From the NCBI GenBank assembly GCA_030621995.1, contig JAUXGP010000067.1, forward strand, positions 1 through 8,305: 8,305 nt of DNA, read 5' to 3'. Positions 5,903 to 8,305 of this stretch are shown here, piece after piece (the stretch's first letter is position 1; the number at the start of each line of letters is the position of its first letter). This stretch comes from Psychrilyobacter sp. GTDB taxonomy: Bacteria; Fusobacteriota; Fusobacteriia; Fusobacteriales; Fusobacteriaceae. The position numbers and the translations under genes are program-made. Under the pieces are notes generated by a model that was not told the DNA's origin, did no database searches, and saw only the letters and a program-made list of their open reading frames with translations.

Positions 5903-7333
5903 ATGAAAAAAACGAAAATCGTATGTACCATTGGTCCAAAATCAGAATCAAAGGAAATGTTAACTAGCCTGTTAAAAGCCGGAATGAATGTAATGAGATT
6001 AAATTTTTCCCATGGAAACTATGTTGAACATGGTGGCAGAATAGATACAATGAGAGAAATCATAAAGGAAACTGGAATTACAGCAGCTATTCTTTTAGAT
6101 ACAAAGGGACCTGAGATCAGAACTATCAAATTAGAGGGTGGAAATGACGTAATCTTAGAAGCAGGTCAAGAATTTACAATTACAACTGACGAAACTATCA
6201 TTGGAAACAAAGATGTAGTAGCAGTTACATATAAAGGGTTAACAGAAGATTTAAAAGCTGGAAACATAATCTTATTGGATGATGGTTTAGTAGGACTTAC
6301 AGTTAAAGAAGTTACTGGTGACAAGGTAATCTGTACTGTAAATAATACAGGAGCATTAGGAGAAAATAAAGGGGTAAACTTACCAGGTGTATCTGTAAAT
6401 TTACCGGCATTATCTGAAAAAGATATCAACGACCTTAAATTTGGTTGCGAACAAGGAGTAGACTTTGTAGCAGCTTCATTTATCAGAAAAGCTGATGATG
6501 TAAGAGCAGTAAGAAACGTTTTAGATGAAAATGGCGGGGCTAAAATCCAAATCATCTCTAAAATAGAAAATCAAGAGGGTGTAGATAACTTTGATGAAAT
6601 CTTAGAATTATCAGATGCAATCATGGTAGCCAGGGGAGATCTAGGAGTAGAAATACCTGTAGAGGAAGTACCATTTGCACAAAAAATGATGATAGATAAG
6701 TGTAATGAAGCTGGGAAAATGGTAATCACAGCTACTCAAATGTTAGATTCAATGATCCAAAATCCAAGACCAACTAGAGCAGAAGCAGGAGACGTAGCCA
6801 ATGCAATCTTAGATGGTACGGATGCAGTAATGCTTTCTGGGGAAACAGCTAAGGGTAAATATCCGGTGGAAGCTGTGGAAACAATGGCACAAATTTGTAG
6901 AAAAACTGACTCAGTAATGGGATATGTTCACCATGACTTTAGAGGTGAAATGAGTATAACTGAAGCAGTATCTAAGGGAACTGTAGAAGTAGCAGAAACA
7001 CTTAACGCTAAATTAATTTTCGTAGCGACTGAAACTGGAAGAGCAGCTAGAAACTTAAGAAAATACTTCCCATCAGCACATATAGTAGCACTTACAAACA
7101 ATGAAACTACAGCTAACCAGCTTATGCTGACTAAGGGTGTTTATCCAGTGATGAATACAGACTCAGCAATCGATAATGATGTTAGAACTATAGATGCATT
7201 TGCTGAATTTGCACAAATAATATCTAAAAAATATGTAGAAGCTGTAGCCGGAGATATCGTAGTATTATCTTGTGGAGAAGAGTTATATAAGCCAGGAACT
7301 ACAAATACTTTAAAAGTAATCACTATTAAATAG
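5903..7333 (+). CDS. pyk: Pyruvate kinase, PykF-like (type I)
   Basis: Cytosolic enzyme making pyruvate and ATP from PEP and ADP, the last step of glycolysis. The 476-aa product fits the E. coli PykF length (470) and shares long stretches with it as I remember it, such as [12 protein letters not shown] and [15 protein letters not shown]. Key residues: R32 in RLNFSHG, K220, E222, D246 and T278 of the active site ([28 protein letters not shown]). E71 in DTKGPEIRT sits at the position where Glu marks K+-dependent kinases. The C-terminal domain holds [16 protein letters not shown] (375-390) and PGTTNT (464-469), the loops that bind fructose 1,6-bisphosphate in PykF, so feed-forward activation by the product of PfkA is expected. 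The PEP-utiliser-like C-terminal extension of Bacillus pyruvate kinase is absent. Codons look more uniform than in rodA, consistent with high expression. Confidence 0.97.
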   Translation: MKKTKIVCTIGPKSESKEMLTSLLKAGMNVMRLNFSHGNYVEHGGRIDTMREIIKETGITAAILLDTKGPEIRTIKLEGGNDVILEAGQEFTITTDETIIGNKDVVAVTYKGLTEDLKAGNIILLDDGLVGLTVKEVTGDKVICTVNNTGALGENKGVNLPGVSVNLPALSEKDINDLKFGCEQGVDFVAASFIRKADDVRAVRNVLDENGGAKIQIISKIENQEGVDNFDEILELSDAIMVARGDLGVEIPVEEVPFAQKMMIDKCNEAGKMVITATQMLDSMIQNPRPTRAEAGDVANAILDGTDAVMLSGETAKGKYPVEAVETMAQICRKTDSVMGYVHHDFRGEMSITEAVSKGTVEVAETLNAKLIFVATETGRAARNLRKYFPSAHIVALTNNETTANQLMLTKGVYPVMNTDSAIDNDVRTIDAFAEFAQIISKKYVEAVAGDIVVLSCGEELYKPGTTNTLKVITIK

Positions 7334-7458
7334 TAGACCCTCTTCCTTCCTATGGAGATTTCACGATTATTAAAATTAAGTATAATTAAAACTTAATTTT
7401 AAATATGAACCCTTATAGGGAGAAACCAAGGCGAGAGGTGGATGTAAAAATATATAAG
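7334..7458 (+). other. Possible structured 3' UTR or small RNA downstream of pyk
   Basis: Several complementary segments nest together. CCTCTTCCTT (7339-7348) can pair with AAGGCGAGAGG (7428-7438) through ten pairs, one of them G-U, with one bulged C. Inside are a perfect 12-bp A/T hairpin (7370-7402) and a short CCCT-TAT-AGGG hairpin (7410-7420). A strong terminator follows (7459-7490). TATAAT occurs at 7381-7386 but lacks a good -35 box. The pattern could be a folded pyk 3' UTR or an RNA released from it. I do not recognise an RNA family, and pairing was done by eye. Confidence 0.35.
7370..7402. repeat. Perfect 12-bp inverted repeat, A/T-rich
   Basis: TTAAAATTAAGT (7370-7381) and ACTTAATTTTAA (7391-7402) are exact reverse complements with a 9-nt loop. 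The stem is almost all A/T and has no T-tail, so it is unlikely to terminate transcription alone. It sits inside the proposed fold downstream of pyk. Confidence 0.8.
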
Positions 7459-7490
7459 AAAAAGGAGCTGAAATTTCAGCTCCTTTTTTT
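7459..7490. terminator. Bidirectional rho-independent terminator between pyk and metQ
   Basis: GGAGCTGAAA (7464-7473) and TTTCAGCTCC (7474-7483) are perfect inverse complements. Five A's precede them and a run of seven T's follows (7484-7490). Allowing a four-base AATT loop, the GC-containing stem is still at least eight pairs. It lies immediately before the metQ stop on the other strand and can end both convergent transcripts. Confidence 0.93.
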
Positions 7491-7493
7491 GAC

Positions 7494-8285
7494 CTAGAAT
7501 GTTGGTGAGATAAGGCCTTTATACTCGTTAATTATAAAGTTTTTCACCTTATCGCTGTGAAGAGCTTTCATTAGGGCTTCTACTTTTTTATTACCTTTAT
7601 TTTCTGTTTTAACAGCTACAATATTGGAGTAAGGTGAATCTTTCCCCTCTCTCAATATGGCATCTTTTACAGGGTCAATACCAGCATCTAAAGCATAGTT
7701 TCCATTGATGAAAGCACAGTCTACATCCTGTAAGGATCTAGGCAGCTGAGCGGCATCGATCTCTTTAAAGTTTAATTTTTTAGGATTCTCTATAATATCC
7801 AGTGCTGTAGCTTTCAAGCCGGCCTTTGGATCTAATTTGATAAGCCCAACTTTTTCCAAAATGATCAATGCTCTTCCACCGTTGGATGGGTCGTTGGGAA
7901 TAGCAATAACAGCCCCATCTTGCAGATCTTTGATATCTTTTATCTTATCTGAAAAAAGACTGAGCGGGGATACAAATACTCCTCCAACAGAAATCAGATC
8001 CAATCCCCTGTCCTCTGAGAAGGCATCTAAATACGGCACATGCTGGAAGAAATTAGCATCTATCTCATTGTCATTCAGAGCCAGGTTGGGAGTAACATAA
8101 TCAGTAAATTCAACGATCTCTAATTTAATTCTATCTTTAGCTAAATCCTCCTTTATAATCTCTAAAATTTCAGCATGAGGAGATGGAGATGCTCCTACTT
8201 TCAATACATTATTTTCTACCACTTCTTTCGTTCCGCATCCGATAAATACAGCAATAAGTGACAATATAAATATAATTTTTTTCAT
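7494..8285 (-). CDS. metQ: Methionine ABC transporter substrate-binding lipoprotein (NlpA family)
   Basis: Membrane-anchored binding protein that delivers methionine to the MetNI ABC transporter. The 263-aa product has a lipoprotein signal ending FIGC, with C17 as the lipidated residue; Phe at the -3 position is slightly unusual. NlpA/MetQ landmarks follow: VGASPSPHAEIL (30-41), EFTDYVTPNLAL (59-70), DANFFQHVPYL (76-86), AIPNDPSNGGRAL (128-140), FINGNYALDAG (192-202) and N221 in the last ligand-binding strand. The aromatic, His, Arg and Asn residues that hold methionine in known family members appear conserved. GGAGG (8292-8296 on the minus strand) lies 6 nt before the ATG. Only 20 bp upstream are visible, so metN, metI and any SAM riboswitch, if present, lie beyond the edge. 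Some family members bind other amino acids, so methionine is the most likely but not proven ligand. Confidence 0.9.
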   Translation of the reverse strand: MKKIIFILSLIAVFIGCGTKEVVENNVLKVGASPSPHAEILEIIKEDLAKDRIKLEIVEFTDYVTPNLALNDNEIDANFFQHVPYLDAFSEDRGLDLISVGGVFVSPLSLFSDKIKDIKDLQDGAVIAIPNDPSNGGRALIILEKVGLIKLDPKAGLKATALDIIENPKKLNFKEIDAAQLPRSLQDVDCAFINGNYALDAGIDPVKDAILREGKDSPYSNIVAVKTENKGNKKVEALMKALHSDKVKNFIINEYKGLISPTF

Positions 8286-8305
8286 TTTATTCCTCCCTGG
8301 GTCTA

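Noticed and set aside
7381..7386. Perfect TATAAT as promoter of a small RNA between pyk and metQ
   Set aside because: It lies at the loop of an A/T inverted repeat and has no -35 match at the right distance (TTTCAC only). It is mentioned in the structured-region entry but not called as a promoter.
7428..7446. Resemblance of GAGAGGTGGATG after pyk to the start of a SAM (S-box) riboswitch near a methionine gene
   Set aside because: Only the short GAGAGGTGG-like word matches. The other conserved S-box blocks are missing, and it is on the opposite strand and downstream of metQ.
7405..7497. 30-codon plus-strand frame starting MNPYREKPRREVDV downstream of pyk
   Set aside because: It has no ribosome binding site, its frame runs through the terminator hairpin, and the sequence is better explained as RNA structure plus terminator. 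It is not impossible, but unsupported.
1..8305. Mobile element, CRISPR array, phage, toxin-antitoxin or defence system
   Set aside because: No transposase, integrase, regularly spaced repeats, tRNA-adjacent attachment site or defence domains were seen. All seven large genes are housekeeping or envelope genes.

Overview
The window is AT-rich bacterial chromosome of core-metabolism type. It holds seven confidently read protein genes and no mobile element, CRISPR array, tRNA or rRNA that I can support. The best guess for the host is a member of the Fusobacteriota (Ilyobacter, Propionigenium or Psychrilyobacter type). This rests on the A/T-rich codon choice, strong AGGAGG-type ribosome binding sites, a lone lipoprotein gene that suggests a two-membrane envelope, and a Firmicutes-like gene order carrying a short PykF-type pyruvate kinase. 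The assignment is an inference; a low-GC Firmicute is the main alternative.

Layout. Bases 1-237 are non-coding and built from recurring short words (TTAGTG, TTCGTG, AATCTGTG) on both strands. Next come dut (dUTPase, 238-678) and rodA (SEDS peptidoglycan glycosyltransferase, 704-1816), on the + strand and 25 bp apart. A symmetric hairpin terminator at 1861-1890 separates rodA from a convergent minus-strand lipoprotein gene (1913-2584), which has a near-consensus promoter. A 369-bp divergent intergenic region (2585-2953) follows, with a perfect AATAAGTTA/TAACTTATT dyad and candidate promoters for the next cluster. That cluster, on the + strand, is accD (2954-3835), accA (3852-4799), pfkA (4876-5844) and pyk (5903-7333). 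After pyk lies a 160-bp segment of possible RNA structure ending in a second bidirectional terminator (7459-7490), shared with the convergent minus-strand metQ (7494-8285). The rest of the methionine transporter probably lies beyond the right edge.

How the genes work together. AccD and AccA form the carboxyltransferase half of acetyl-CoA carboxylase, which makes malonyl-CoA for fatty acids. PfkA and Pyk catalyse the two classical control steps of glycolysis, so the cluster joins glycolytic flux to the first step of lipid synthesis. The same gene order is known in Bacillus and relatives. Dut keeps uracil out of DNA, RodA builds the side wall, and MetQ captures methionine.

For five genes (rodA, accD, accA, pfkA, pyk) I place the start downstream of the longest open frame because of the ribosome binding site. 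I found no convincing undescribed system. The items most worth a second look are the pyk 3' structured segment, the substitutions in the PfkA effector site, the dyad ahead of accD and the word-repeat region ahead of dut.
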